Below are positions 8,236 through 16,901 of a DNA stretch of 64,000 nt, in pieces. Each line of letters opens with the position of its first letter. Position 1 is the stretch's first letter. The notes beneath the pieces were generated by a model. The model was not told where the DNA came from. It was given only the letters and a program-made list of their open reading frames with translations, and made no database searches. Source of the DNA: an uncultured Clostridia bacterium (GTDB taxonomy: Bacteria > Bacillota > Clostridia > TANB77 > CAG-465); contig CARYZD010000001.1 of NCBI GenBank assembly GCA_949106495.1, positions 124,001 to 188,000 on the forward strand, read 5' to 3'. The position numbers and the translations under genes were made by a program.

Positions 8236-9126
8236 TTATTTTTCTCTGTCTTTTATATATAATGCTAAATCTAGTAAAAATTCTGACTTATCTCCAAATA
8301 TACGTATACTAGTCATAGCTTCATTTATTACATCATCAAGCATCTCTTGTGCCCTTTCCAGTCCATATTTGGTAACATATGTTGCTTTATTCATTTCCCT
8401 ATCATTACCAACTGGCTTTCCAGTCTTTTTACTATCTCCAACTTCAGATAATATGTCATCTTTAATTTGAAAAGCAAGTCCTATATTTTCTGCAAAATTA
8501 GTTAATACTTGTAATTCTTGATTTGTTGCTCCAGCAAGTAATGCACCAATTCTAACAGACTCTTTTATTAATGCACCTGTTTTATTTCTATGCATATATT
8601 CAAGTTGTTCTAATGTTAAGATTTCCCCTTGGCTTACTGTATCATAGTATTCTCCTGCAATCATTCTATCTTTAGCTTTTACAAATTCATTTAAAGCCAT
8701 AATCTTCATGCTTATTTTTCTTATATCAAGTTCTTCTCTTAAGTCATCTGTAATTACTATATTTGAATAATTAAATAAAGCATCTCCTGCAAGTAGTGCT
8801 GTACATTCATCATACATTTTATGATTTGTTGGTTTACCATGTCTAAAATCATCATTATCTATGCATGGCATATCATCATGAATTAAACTTGCATTATGAA
8901 CCATTTCCATTCCTATTGCAAATGGTAAACATTTTTCAAAGTCATCTTTAAATAGTCTATATGTTGCAAGCATAAGAATTGGTCTTATTCTTTTACCACC
9001 TGCAAGTAAACTATATCTCATAGATTCTCTTAATCTTTTTTCATATGTATTATCTTCTTTAAAATATTCATCTAGTTTCTCATCAATATAGTTTTGATAT
9101 TTCTTTAATTCTTCTTTAAAAACCAT
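8236..9126 (-). CDS. ispA: polyprenyl synthetase (farnesyl/geranylgeranyl diphosphate synthase)
   Basis: This 296-residue trans-prenyltransferase builds farnesyl diphosphate from DMAPP and IPP. GGKRIRP (43-49) and the first aspartate-rich motif DDMPCID (84-90) are intact. The second aspartate-rich motif reads FQIKDDILSEVGD, so the usual DDxxD has Ser in place of the third Asp. This is a mild departure that may still bind Mg. The C-terminus ends in a helix rather than a long tail, as in short-chain enzymes. It is flanked by ispH and the HD gene with about 10-base gaps. Product length cannot be read directly, but feeding UppS makes C15 the likely product. Confidence 0.88.
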   Translation of the reverse strand: MVFKEELKKYQNYIDEKLDEYFKEDNTYEKRLRESMRYSLLAGGKRIRPILMLATYRLFKDDFEKCLPFAIGMEMVHNASLIHDDMPCIDNDDFRHGKPTNHKMYDECTALLAGDALFNYSNIVITDDLREELDIRKISMKIMALNEFVKAKDRMIAGEYYDTVSQGEILTLEQLEYMHRNKTGALIKESVRIGALLAGATNQELQVLTNFAENIGLAFQIKDDILSEVGDSKKTGKPVGNDREMNKATYVTKYGLERAQEMLDDVINEAMTSIRIFGDKSEFLLDLALYIKDREK

Positions 9127-9136
9127 TTTTTTCCTC

Positions 9137-9970
9137 CTAGTTAATAGTCTTTATTCTATCAACAACTTTTTCTATAGTCTTAGTAGGAGTCGATGCTCCT
9201 GACATTATACCTATTATATCATATTTTTTAGAATCTTCAATTTTTTTGTCGTTTTCATCTTGTATAATTATACAATTTTCACATTCTAAACTTGCAATAT
9301 CATATAATTTTTTAGTATTAGAACTATTTTTACCACCAATAATTACCATGAAATCTACTTTTTGAGCAATCTTTCTACATTCTTCTTGTCTGTTCTTTGT
9401 ACTAAGACAAATAGAATTTATACATTCAATATTATTAAATTTGTCCTTTAATGCTTTTTCTATTTCTAAATATTTTGTATAAGAAAATGTAGTTTGTACT
9501 ATTGAAAAAACAGATTCCATATCTGGTAATTCTTCTACTTCTTCTAACTTTTCAATCACATATATATCTTTAGCATATCCTTTAGAGCCAATTATTTCTG
9601 GATGATTCTTTTTTCCTATTAATATTATTTTTTTGTTATTTTTCTGTGCCTCTTTAATTTGTTCATGAATTTTTGCAACTTTTGGGCAAGTATAATCTAT
9701 TATTTTTATTTTTCTATCTTTTGCTATTTTATATATTTTCTCTTCTACACCATGTGCTCTAATTGCCAAAATCCTTTCATTTTTTATATCATCTATACTA
9801 TCTATAAACTCCACACCTTTATTCTTTAAATCTTCTATTACTACTTCATTATGAACAATTTCTCCTAGACAATTTAATTTTTTATATTTTTTACATTCTT
9901 TTTCAACACCATCAACTGCACGCTTAACGCCAAAGCAAAATCCTGAATATTTACCTACAATTATTTCCAT
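9137..9970 (-). CDS. ispH: 4-hydroxy-3-methylbut-2-enyl diphosphate reductase
   Basis: IspH, the last enzyme of the MEP pathway, reduces HMBPP to IPP and DMAPP with a 4Fe-4S cluster. The three cluster cysteines are visible in GFCFGVKRA (near residue 12), DYTCPKV (near 95) and NSICLSTKNRQ (near 187). The signature histidines and STKNRQ/SGASTPT loop are also present. At 277 residues it is the usual size, without the C-terminal S1 ribosomal protein fusion found in many Clostridia. ATG 9970 follows AGGAGG. It is the first gene of the ispH-ispA-HD-uppS operon, with a promoter at 9994-10022. Confidence 0.93.
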   Translation of the reverse strand: MEIIVGKYSGFCFGVKRAVDGVEKECKKYKKLNCLGEIVHNEVVIEDLKNKGVEFIDSIDDIKNERILAIRAHGVEEKIYKIAKDRKIKIIDYTCPKVAKIHEQIKEAQKNNKKIILIGKKNHPEIIGSKGYAKDIYVIEKLEEVEELPDMESVFSIVQTTFSYTKYLEIEKALKDKFNNIECINSICLSTKNRQEECRKIAQKVDFMVIIGGKNSSNTKKLYDIASLECENCIIIQDENDKKIEDSKKYDIIGIMSGASTPTKTIEKVVDRIKTIN

Positions 9971-9993
9971 AAATCCTCCTAATTTACATATAT

Positions 9994-10022
9994 ATTATAT
10001 CTAAATTGGTAGTATAAGTAAA
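9994..10022 (-). promoter_or_regulatory. promoter of the isoprenoid operon
   Basis: TTTACT, 17 bases, TATAAT on the minus strand, about 25 bases before the ispH ATG. The carD promoter has the same TTTACT -35 box. Confidence 0.55.
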
Positions 10023-10026
10023 GAAA

Positions 10027-10064
10027 ATAACTACTAGTCTTAAAACTTAGACTAGTAGTTATTC
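10027..10064 (-). terminator. intrinsic terminator of the SpaA-like gene
   Basis: A 15-bp stem (10027-10041 with 10050-10064) and 8-base loop, followed on the minus strand by a U-rich tract. Confidence 0.75.
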
Positions 10065-10074
10065 TTTATTTTAC

Positions 10075-11073
10075 TTATATTACTCTTGCTCTAATTAATG
10101 GTAAATTATATAATCTTTCTTTTTTAATATTTTTAATTTTTCCCATTAAAATACTTTGTCTTTTAATTTTCTTATTCTTTTTATCATTTGGTAAGTCTGT
10201 TACAAACTCTTTATATGTATTCATTGTGTCATCTATAGTATTAATTGCAATTTTAATTGTTTCTGAAAGTTTATACTCTTTAAATTTCATAATCATTTGT
10301 TGATTTAAACTCTTCATTCTATTTCTTATATAATTAATTGTATTTTTCATAATTACATCTTTTTCTTCTTCATTATTTTTTTCAACTTTACTTACACTAT
10401 TTGCAGTTTTATTTACTTGTTTTGTATTTTCTGTATAACTATATATATCTAAAGATAATGTATTTACATTTGTTTTTAAAGCATTTATATTATCCTCTAT
10501 AACAACTTCTTCTATAACTTCTTCATTTTTAGGTGTAGATATTACAATTTCTTCATTCATAATCTCATCATTTGTTTTATCTTTTTCATCTTCTATTTCT
10601 TCTTTTGGTTCTTCTACAATAGTACTTCCTTCTGCCATTTCTATTTTTCTTGTTAAATACACTCCCATATTAATATTTTTATTTAATAAGTCTACTTCAA
10701 TATATTCATATTCTTTACTATACTCAAATCCATTAGGTGCATTTAATATTCTATATTGATATAATCCATATGGTAAATTATTTAACACAATTTTACCATT
10801 TTCATCACTAACTAAATTTATTGTTGTATTTTTTAATTCATCTATTTCTCTTATATCTACCATTTCATCATTTAGTAAAAATAAAAGTTCAACTTGCACA
10901 TCTTTTACTGGACTATCTTTTTGATAAGTATCATCTACCATAAAATCTATTACAATTCTACCTTCATTTAATAATCCATTTGATTGTGAATCAATATTTT
11001 CTACTCCATAAACACTTTCTCTAGCAAATATCATAATAATACAAGTCGTAATAACCATAGTCCATCTTTTCAT
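10075..11073 (-). CDS. secreted protein with SpaA/Cna-B-type prealbumin-like domain
   Basis: This 332-residue protein starts with a signal peptide (MKRWTMVITTCIIMIFA). Residues about 35-150 look like a pilin-type prealbumin-like fold: KDVQVELLFLL, GKIVLNNLPYGLYQYRI and APNGFEYSKEYEYIEV, the pattern of SpaA/Cna-B repeats in Gram-positive surface proteins. An acidic Glu/Lys-rich linker (about 155-200) and a basic helical C-terminal region follow. There is no LPxTG sorting signal or C-terminal membrane anchor, so attachment by sortase is not supported. It is monocistronic with its own promoter and terminator. The upstream region has repeated 18-base TGTWAY-N6-GTWACA elements that may control it. 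Role unknown. Confidence 0.6.
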   Translation of the reverse strand: MKRWTMVITTCIIMIFARESVYGVENIDSQSNGLLNEGRIVIDFMVDDTYQKDSPVKDVQVELLFLLNDEMVDIREIDELKNTTINLVSDENGKIVLNNLPYGLYQYRILNAPNGFEYSKEYEYIEVDLLNKNINMGVYLTRKIEMAEGSTIVEEPKEEIEDEKDKTNDEIMNEEIVISTPKNEEVIEEVVIEDNINALKTNVNTLSLDIYSYTENTKQVNKTANSVSKVEKNNEEEKDVIMKNTINYIRNRMKSLNQQMIMKFKEYKLSETIKIAINTIDDTMNTYKEFVTDLPNDKKNKKIKRQSILMGKIKNIKKERLYNLPLIRARVI

Positions 11074-11097
11074 TTTAACTCACCTCTTTATACTTAT

Positions 11098-11126
11098 ATT
11101 ATACCACAATTTCATTGTTATGTTAA
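11098..11126 (-). promoter_or_regulatory. promoter of the SpaA-like gene
   Basis: TTAACA, 17 bases, TATAAT on the minus strand, about 25 bases before the start codon. Confidence 0.65.
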
Positions 11127-11141
11127 ATAAGGCTTGATTTC

Positions 11142-11372
11142 TGTAATATTAATGTAACATACGATGTTTGTAAATTATACAATACAAAAACCAAGTGTAA
11201 TGTTTATGTTACATTTCTTTTTATATTTATGTAATCCTTAAATGTTTAAAATGTATCTTTCTAGCATATATTCTATTTTAAAATAATAAATATCAAAAAA
11301 AGAAACCACTATATTTGCCATACACGTGATTTCTAAATTACATAATTTCGTATTTGTTACATTTGTGTTACA
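11142..11372. repeat. three 18-base TGTWAY-N6-GTWACA elements
   Basis: The 302-base gap between disA and the SpaA-like gene holds three 18-base elements at 11142-11159, 11196-11213 and 11355-11372. All have the form TGTAAT or TGTTAC, six bases, then GTAACA or GTTACA. The first is close to a palindrome and lies 16 bases upstream of the SpaA-gene -35 box. The third lies just after the disA stop codon on the minus strand. They look like binding sites for a dimeric regulator. The rest of the gap is AT-rich and contains the disA terminator. Confidence 0.4.
11294..11334 (-). terminator. intrinsic terminator of radA-disA
   Basis: A 9-bp stem with one G-U pair (11301-11309 with 11326-11334) and a long loop is followed on the minus strand by seven U. 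Confidence 0.7.
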
Positions 11373-11375
11373 AAA

Positions 11376-12458
11376 TTATATATTATATAATTTTAAAATA
11401 TTTTGTTCTTGTAATCTCTTTAATGATTGACTTATTATTTTAGCTCTTCTTTCTCCTATTCCATCCACATCATCTAATTGAGCAGCTGTAGCATTACATA
11501 CAATTTGAAGACTACCAAAAGCATCAATTATTTTCTCAATTACACTAGCTGGCATTTTAGGTATTTTATTTAATACTCTATATCCTCTTGGAGATACATT
11601 TCTATCTAGTAATTCTGTTGTACTATCTGATTCATATCCTAAAAGTTTAATTAATTTTTCTGAATCAATAAGTCCTTTTCTATCTATTTTTCTAATCTCT
11701 TCAAGTATAGCCTCAGGTGTTCTTTTTGCTTTCTTCTTATTTATTACCATATAATCTTGTATAATTTGTTTTTCCTCTTGCTCTACATTATCTATTAACT
11801 CTAATAACTGAATATTTACAAGTCTTCCTTCATTACCAAGCTCAATTATAGTTCTTTCAACTTCTGTTTTCATTCTCATTACAGTTTCACTTCTATATAT
11901 TGCATTTGCAACAAGTTCTAAGTAAACTATATCATCAAATTCATGTTCTGTTAAAACATTTAAAGTATGATCAAATACCTTTTTATATTTTTCAAGAGTT
12001 TCAAGCATCTGATTTGCTTCAATATTTACAGCATCTATATCTTTTATTACATATCTAAAATCTCCTTTAAATATTGTAATAATTCCTCTTCTTTGTGATA
12101 TACTTATAACTATTTCATTTGTTTGCTTTGCAACACGTTCAGCAGTTCTGTGTCTTGTACCAGTTTCAACTGTCTTTATTTTAGAATCTGGTACAAGTTG
12201 TACATTAGCTCTTAATATTTTCTTTATATCACTACTTACAACAATAGCACCATCCATCTTGCATAGTTCATATATATTTGCAGGAGTAAAGTCTAAGTCT
12301 AGTTTAAATCCTCCATCTACTATATTCATTACTGCATCACTCTCAGATAATACAATTAAAGCTCCTGTTTTGGCTTTTAATATATTATCTAGTCCATCAC
12401 GTAATACTGTTCCTGGTGCTACTTTTCTTAATACTTCTAAAATTTCATCTTGTTTCAA
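11376..12458 (-). CDS. disA: DNA integrity scanning diadenylate cyclase DisA
   Basis: DisA makes the second messenger c-di-AMP from two ATP and stops synthesis on branched DNA. The N-terminal diadenylate cyclase domain has DGA (69-71) and TGTRHRTAERVA with RHR (102-104), the catalytic motifs. A helical linker follows, then a C-terminal helix-hairpin-helix DNA-binding domain with DVDGIGERRAKII. The length of 360 is standard. The start is TTG 12458, eight bases after AAGGAGG, with no better in-frame codon. It lies 17 bases after radA, the usual partner in Firmicutes that limits DisA activity. Confidence 0.93.
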   Translation of the reverse strand: MKQDEILEVLRKVAPGTVLRDGLDNILKAKTGALIVLSESDAVMNIVDGGFKLDLDFTPANIYELCKMDGAIVVSSDIKKILRANVQLVPDSKIKTVETGTRHRTAERVAKQTNEIVISISQRRGIITIFKGDFRYVIKDIDAVNIEANQMLETLEKYKKVFDHTLNVLTEHEFDDIVYLELVANAIYRSETVMRMKTEVERTIIELGNEGRLVNIQLLELIDNVEQEEKQIIQDYMVINKKKAKRTPEAILEEIRKIDRKGLIDSEKLIKLLGYESDSTTELLDRNVSPRGYRVLNKIPKMPASVIEKIIDAFGSLQIVCNATAAQLDDVDGIGERRAKIISQSLKRLQEQNILKLYNI

Positions 12459-12475
12459 AAATATTTCCTCCTTAT

Positions 12476-13843
12476 TTATATAATCTTATTTATTACCTCA
12501 TCTACTGTTGACACTCCAATTAACTTTGCATCAACTTTTTCCTTTAAACTTTCTATTTGTCTCTTATTAGTATATATTGTGTTATATCCAAGTTTAGATA
12601 TTTCTTTTATTCTTTTTTCAAAATTTGTTATATTTCTTATTTCTCCAGTCAGTCCAATTTCACCTAAAAATACAGTTTTAGGATCAATAACTATATTTTT
12701 ATAACTAGAGACTATTGCCATAGCAACGCTTAAATCTACTGCTGGCTCATCTACTTTCATTCCACCTATTACATTAACATAAATGTCTTGAGAGCTTAAA
12801 TTTAAACTACATCTTTTCTCAAGAACAGCTATTAACATATTAAGTCTATTTAAATCTATCCCATTTGGTACACGCCTTGGCATATTATAATATGAATGAG
12901 TTGTTAATGCTTGAACTTCCATAAGTATTGTAGAAGTTCCTTCAACAGTTGCAACAACTGCTGTACCTGGTAGGTTTTTATCTGTTTTTGATAAAAATAT
13001 ATCTGCAACATTTTTAACTTCCACCATTCCTTCCTCTTTCATATCAAAAATACCTATTTCATTTGTAGAACCAAATCTATTTTTAACTCCTCTAACTATT
13101 CTATGAGATAAGAATCTTTCTCCTTCTATATATATTACAGTATCTACCATATGTTCTAGAATTCTTGGTCCAGCAATAACTCCATCTTTTGTAACATGCC
13201 CTATAACAATTGTTGTTATTCCTTTTCTTTTAGCCTGATACATAAGTCTTGCTGTAACCTCTTTTACCTGTGATATACTTCCTGGAGTAGAACTTATTTG
13301 TTCATCATACATTGTTTGAATAGAATCAACTATACAAAATTTAGGAGAAATCTCTTCTATTTTATTCTCAATACACTCAATATTTGTCTCATTAAAAAAT
13401 AATATATTTTCAGATGTAACATTAAGTCTATCTGCTCTAAGCTTTACTTGTGTTTCAGATTCCTCACCAGAAATATATAACACTTCTCCACTTTGAGCTA
13501 GATTTGAACACACTTGCATAATAAGTGTAGATTTACCAATTCCAGGCTCTCCACCTATTAAATTAAGTGAGCCCTCAACAATTCCTCCACCAAATACCCT
13601 ATTTAATTCTTCATATCCAGTGTTAAGTCTTACTTCCTTTGTTACTACAATATCTTTTAATTTTTTTACAGTACTTGTTCCACTAAATGTTGATATATGA
13701 CCATTTTGTGTTTTACTACTTGATTTTTTATTTACTTTTTCTTCAACAAAACTATTCCAACTATTACACCCTGGACATTTTCCTAACCATTTTGCTGATT
13801 CATATCCACATTCCTTACAAAAAAATACAGTATTTGAAGCCAT
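12476..13843 (-). CDS. radA: DNA repair protein RadA
   Basis: RadA (Sms) is a RecA-like helicase that drives branch migration during recombination. An N-terminal C4 zinc finger (Cys9, 12, 23 and 26) is followed by a RecA ATPase core with Walker A GGEPGIGKST, the RadA-specific KNRFGST motif, and a C-terminal Lon-protease-like domain. The start is ATG 13843 after GGGGGAAG. A longer frame to 13879 would add 12 residues before the usual zinc-finger start. The 455-residue length is standard. It forms an operon with disA. Confidence 0.93.
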   Translation of the reverse strand: MASNTVFFCKECGYESAKWLGKCPGCNSWNSFVEEKVNKKSSSKTQNGHISTFSGTSTVKKLKDIVVTKEVRLNTGYEELNRVFGGGIVEGSLNLIGGEPGIGKSTLIMQVCSNLAQSGEVLYISGEESETQVKLRADRLNVTSENILFFNETNIECIENKIEEISPKFCIVDSIQTMYDEQISSTPGSISQVKEVTARLMYQAKRKGITTIVIGHVTKDGVIAGPRILEHMVDTVIYIEGERFLSHRIVRGVKNRFGSTNEIGIFDMKEEGMVEVKNVADIFLSKTDKNLPGTAVVATVEGTSTILMEVQALTTHSYYNMPRRVPNGIDLNRLNMLIAVLEKRCSLNLSSQDIYVNVIGGMKVDEPAVDLSVAMAIVSSYKNIVIDPKTVFLGEIGLTGEIRNITNFEKRIKEISKLGYNTIYTNKRQIESLKEKVDAKLIGVSTVDEVINKII

Positions 13844-13905
13844 ACATCTTCCCCCATTTAAAACTCTATGTTTTTTCATATATTACGTACTAAATACGCC
13901 ATACT

Positions 13906-13934
13906 ATTATATCATTTTTATGTGTATTTAACAA
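13906..13934 (-). promoter_or_regulatory. promoter of radA-disA
   Basis: TTGTTA, 17 bases, TATAAT on the minus strand, about 60 bases before the radA ATG. Confidence 0.5.
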
Positions 13935-13975
13935 CCAAATATATGCATACTTTTTGTTTTTATTTATAATATACT

Positions 13976-14001
13976 AAAAAGCATCTTGTATAACAAGATG
14001 C
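13976..14001 (-). terminator. intrinsic terminator of the 14014-14862 gene
   Basis: A 9-bp perfect stem (13981-13989 with 13993-14001) and 3-base loop, followed on the minus strand by five U. Confidence 0.8.
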
Positions 14002-14013
14002 CTATTCTTCTAT

Positions 14014-14862
14014 TTAAATTTTAATTACAATTCCATCTAAATTACAAATATATACATTAGGTAAAATGTCTTTTATTTCTTTTAGCATTTCCTCATTTTT
14101 TTCATAGTTTCTTCCTACTAAAATTCCTTCAATAAAACAAGAAGGTATACCAAATAATATCGCACTTTCTCTATCTGTGAAAAAGTCATTCATATTCTTC
14201 CTATGAAATACAAATCTATCATAATAATATGAACTTACAAATGGTTTTGCCTCTTCATCACTAAATTTTTTTAATATATCTCTCTTTTTAAGCTCATTTA
14301 TATAATCATTATTTCCATTAAATATAATTCCTATTTGAACTGAATCTTGTACTAAACTTGGTAAGAACCTAGATTCCTTTGTTTGTTCAAAAAGCCACAT
14401 ATGATATTCTTTTGATTTAATTTCACTTATAACATTTGGTAAATTAGATAATTCACTATATGGAATAACTTTAGTTATACATATATCTGTATTTTTATTC
14501 TCATAGTAGCCAAATGTTCCACCACTATAAAAATTAATATATTCATCTAAATAATAGTCTTTTTTTAAATTCCATAAACCTACACAACTTGGATATTTAT
14601 TCTTTCTTCCTTCTACAAACCAACTTGATACAAGTCCATTTTTAACTATATTTTTAAGCCCTCTTATGTTTTTATATGTGCCATGCATTAATGTTCCTTG
14701 TGGAAGTAGTACTCTATCTCCTATTTTATATTTAGAAGACTCTACTTTATATTCTTTTAATGCTTTATAATATGCTTCTACTTGTTCAAGTAATATTTTT
14801 CTTGATTTTTCATCATTTTTCAATCTGTCATTAATTATATCTATATATTCTTGCTTTTTCAC
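14014..14862 (-). CDS. unknown protein, possible ADP-ribosyltransferase-type fold
   Basis: I do not recognise a named family for this 282-residue soluble protein. It has features seen in ART-fold proteins such as DarT and KptA: a LMHGTYKN segment followed by LKNIVKNGL (about residues 58-78, resembling 'HGT/HiT... i...Gl'), a central Gly/Tyr-rich YINFYSGGTFGYY strand, and a late DRESAILFGIPSCFIEGILVG segment (about 230-250). That last segment recalls the Glu-bearing strand and 'P....GI.V' ending of DarT-like enzymes. The N-terminal 40 residues are a charged helix. There is no adjacent antitoxin candidate. It stands alone, divergent in function from its neighbours, with a terminator. The fold suggestion is an inference from sequence patterns only. 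Confidence 0.35.
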   Translation of the reverse strand: MKKQEYIDIINDRLKNDEKSRKILLEQVEAYYKALKEYKVESSKYKIGDRVLLPQGTLMHGTYKNIRGLKNIVKNGLVSSWFVEGRKNKYPSCVGLWNLKKDYYLDEYINFYSGGTFGYYENKNTDICITKVIPYSELSNLPNVISEIKSKEYHMWLFEQTKESRFLPSLVQDSVQIGIIFNGNNDYINELKKRDILKKFSDEEAKPFVSSYYYDRFVFHRKNMNDFFTDRESAILFGIPSCFIEGILVGRNYEKNEEMLKEIKDILPNVYICNLDGIVIKI

Positions 14863-14951
14863 AAAAAATCCACTCCTAATTTAATTATACAAATAAAATA
14901 AAAAAATTACCAGAAAAAATATTTTTTTCTGATATTAAATTTATTTTAATA

Positions 14952-15647
14952 TTAAGTATTTAATTTATCTTCACTTACTAGATTTTCTACTTTATCTTTT
15001 TTAGCAATATATAGAAATGGTGTATCACATATAGCAATAATTATTTCTATTATAGAACCTGTTATAGCAATGGATAAAATAGTTTGAATATCAAAAAGAC
15101 CGACAAAAGCTAGAAAAGCAAAGAAAAAGTTTTCACTACAATTAGAAATAATTGTTGAAATATTATTTCTAAGCCATAATTTATTTGGAACCTTTTCTCT
15201 TATTTTTTCAAACAACCATATATCTAACAAATTACTTATTAAATACATTGTTAAACTTGCTATACTTGTTCTTAAATTAATACTAAACAATGTTTTCATA
15301 CTATCTTGTGCTATATCTGTATCATCTGGTACAAATAATATCCCAATTTGAGTTGAAACTAGAAAAATTACACATGATACAACTCCTAACCACACAGCTT
15401 TTTTACTATGTTTTGCTCCATACTTTTCACTTAAAATATCTGTTGCTAAGAAATTGCTTGCAAACATAATATTTCCTAAAGAAGATGTAAGTCCCATTAT
15501 ATTTACTGTCTTGCAAACTAATATATTTGCAATTACAGTAGCTATACTTACCCAAACATATAACCCTTCTTTTTTAAATATTTTTTCCATTAAAACTACT
15601 GCCAAAAAGCATAAAATAACACTAATAATTCCAAGTATTATATTCAT
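14952..15647 (-). CDS. yhhQ: queuosine precursor transporter (YhhQ/VUT family)
   Basis: This 231-residue membrane protein has about six hydrophobic spans and the VUT/YhhQ hallmarks: NIMFASNFLATDILSEKYG near residue 60, a run of spans, then WLRNNISTIISNCSENFFFAFLAF near 170. Members import queuosine precursors (preQ0, preQ1 or queuine) for tRNA modification. The 5' leader carries a compact pseudoknot-like element resembling a preQ1-I riboswitch (15651-15695), which supports this substrate. The start is ATG 15647 behind AAGGAG. It lies after an SDR gene, whose stop is 55 bases upstream. Confidence 0.8.
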   Translation of the reverse strand: MNIILGIISVILCFLAVVLMEKIFKKEGLYVWVSIATVIANILVCKTVNIMGLTSSLGNIMFASNFLATDILSEKYGAKHSKKAVWLGVVSCVIFLVSTQIGILFVPDDTDIAQDSMKTLFSINLRTSIASLTMYLISNLLDIWLFEKIREKVPNKLWLRNNISTIISNCSENFFFAFLAFVGLFDIQTILSIAITGSIIEIIIAICDTPFLYIAKKDKVENLVSEDKLNT

Positions 15648-15650
15648 TTT

Positions 15651-15695
15651 TTCACTCCTTCATTTTTTTAAAGTAGGTTTTAGGTTAACTACTTT
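15651..15695 (-). promoter_or_regulatory. preQ1-I-like riboswitch in the yhhQ leader
   Basis: On the minus strand a 7-bp stem AAAGTAG/CTACTTT (15689-15695 with 15670-15676) encloses a 12-base loop that begins UUAACCU. It is followed at once by seven A and then AUGAAGGAG, the ribosome-binding site of yhhQ. This is the size and order of a class I preQ1 aptamer: short stem, loop, A-rich tail, then a 3' segment that pairs with the loop. Here loop CCU can pair with AGG of the Shine-Dalgarno, which would shut off translation when ligand binds. The downstream gene imports preQ1-type precursors. Confidence 0.6.
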
Positions 15696-15702
15696 TATTT
15701 TT

Positions 15703-16350
15703 TTACCAAATAAAATTGGATTTTAAAGCCTCTCCATTATCTACAAGTAAATCTTGTCCTGTCATACTTTTATTTATTACTGAAACAAAATATACAAAAT
15801 CTGCTATTTCTTCTACTGTTGCCCATTTATTAAGCATAGTCTCATCTAAAACCTGCTTCCATAAATCTGAGCTATCAATAATATGTTGATTTAGTTTTGT
15901 TATAACTCCACCAGCAGAAATACTATTGCTTGTTGCACCAAATTTAGATATTCTTAAAGCTACATTTTTCATATATGCAACCATTCCACCCTTACTTGCA
16001 ACATATTCTGGAAACTCAGAGCCAGTTGAAGCACTTGCAGATGCAATAAATACAATAGATTTTATATTTGGTTGTATTCCATACTTTTCTGTAATATGCA
16101 TTGTACCTTTTAAGTTTATATCTATATCTTCACCACTATCTTGAACTCCAGCATTATTTACTAAAATATCTACATCTTTAATTTCTGGTAAATTTAAATT
16201 ACGTATATCACTTTGAATATGAGTATATAATTTATTATCTATTGTAGACTCATTTATGTCCATTCCTATTACTTCATGATTATTCGCAAGAAATTTTAAT
16301 GCAATAGCTTGTCCTATTCCACTTGAAGTTCCAGTAATTAATATCTTCAT
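15703..16350 (-). CDS. short-chain dehydrogenase/reductase
   Basis: This 215-residue Rossmann-fold oxidoreductase has the cofactor motif TGTSSGIG (about 7-14), the DxD-type NAD-preferring turn GMDIN, NNAG (about 65-68), catalytic Ser in IASASAS and the YVASK pair (Tyr and Lys four apart). Near the C-terminus it has the MTGQDLLVDNGEAL ending typical of classical SDRs. It is shorter than the usual 245-255 residues, with a compact middle section. The substrate cannot be predicted. It lies upstream of yhhQ on the same strand and may be co-transcribed with it. Confidence 0.82.
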   Translation of the reverse strand: MKILITGTSSGIGQAIALKFLANNHEVIGMDINESTIDNKLYTHIQSDIRNLNLPEIKDVDILVNNAGVQDSGEDIDINLKGTMHITEKYGIQPNIKSIVFIASASASTGSEFPEYVASKGGMVAYMKNVALRISKFGATSNSISAGGVITKLNQHIIDSSDLWKQVLDETMLNKWATVEEIADFVYFVSVINKSMTGQDLLVDNGEALKSNFIW

Positions 16351-16424
16351 TTTTTCTCACCTCCTCTTTTTTCTCCAATATTATAGCACCGCATATATAG
16401 TATATCAAGTGTATTTATTTTATA

Positions 16425-16901
16425 TTACTTATCTAACATTTTATCCTTAACTAAAGGAGCAACATATTTTGAAATATCTTTACCAAGACTCATCACTTCT
16501 TTAACCATACTAGATGATACAAATTGGTATTCCTTATCTGCGAATAAACATACAGTATTTACTTTGTTATTAGATATTTCTTTATTCATTTGCTGTAATT
16601 GTACTTCATAGTCATAATCTGTTAAACTTCTAAGTCCTCTAATTATTGCCTTACACTCATAATACTGTGCTATATCCACAGTTGCACCACTACCTAAAAT
16701 AACTCTTACATTATCATTTTCCTTATATAATTCTTTAATTATTTCTACTCGTTCTTCTAAAGTAAATAGCTCAGTTTTCTTTGATGGATTTTGTAAAACC
16801 ACAATTATTACTTCATCAAATAAATTACTTGCTTGCTCAACAATATTCATATGTCCTTTTGTAATTGGGTCAAAACTTCCTGGATATAAAACTCTTGTCA
16901 T
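16425..16901 (-). CDS. coaD: phosphopantetheine adenylyltransferase
   Basis: CoaD transfers AMP from ATP to 4'-phosphopantetheine, the fourth step of CoA synthesis. The 158-residue protein has the nucleotidyltransferase signature LYPGSFDPITKGH with T14xGH17, IRGLRSLTDYDYEVQ, and the C-terminal FVSSSMVKEV motif. Its start overlaps the coaE stop by four bases, so the last two CoA enzymes are translationally coupled. Confidence 0.93.
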   Translation of the reverse strand: MTRVLYPGSFDPITKGHMNIVEQASNLFDEVIIVVLQNPSKKTELFTLEERVEIIKELYKENDNVRVILGSGATVDIAQYYECKAIIRGLRSLTDYDYEVQLQQMNKEISNNKVNTVCLFADKEYQFVSSSMVKEVMSLGKDISKYVAPLVKDKMLDK

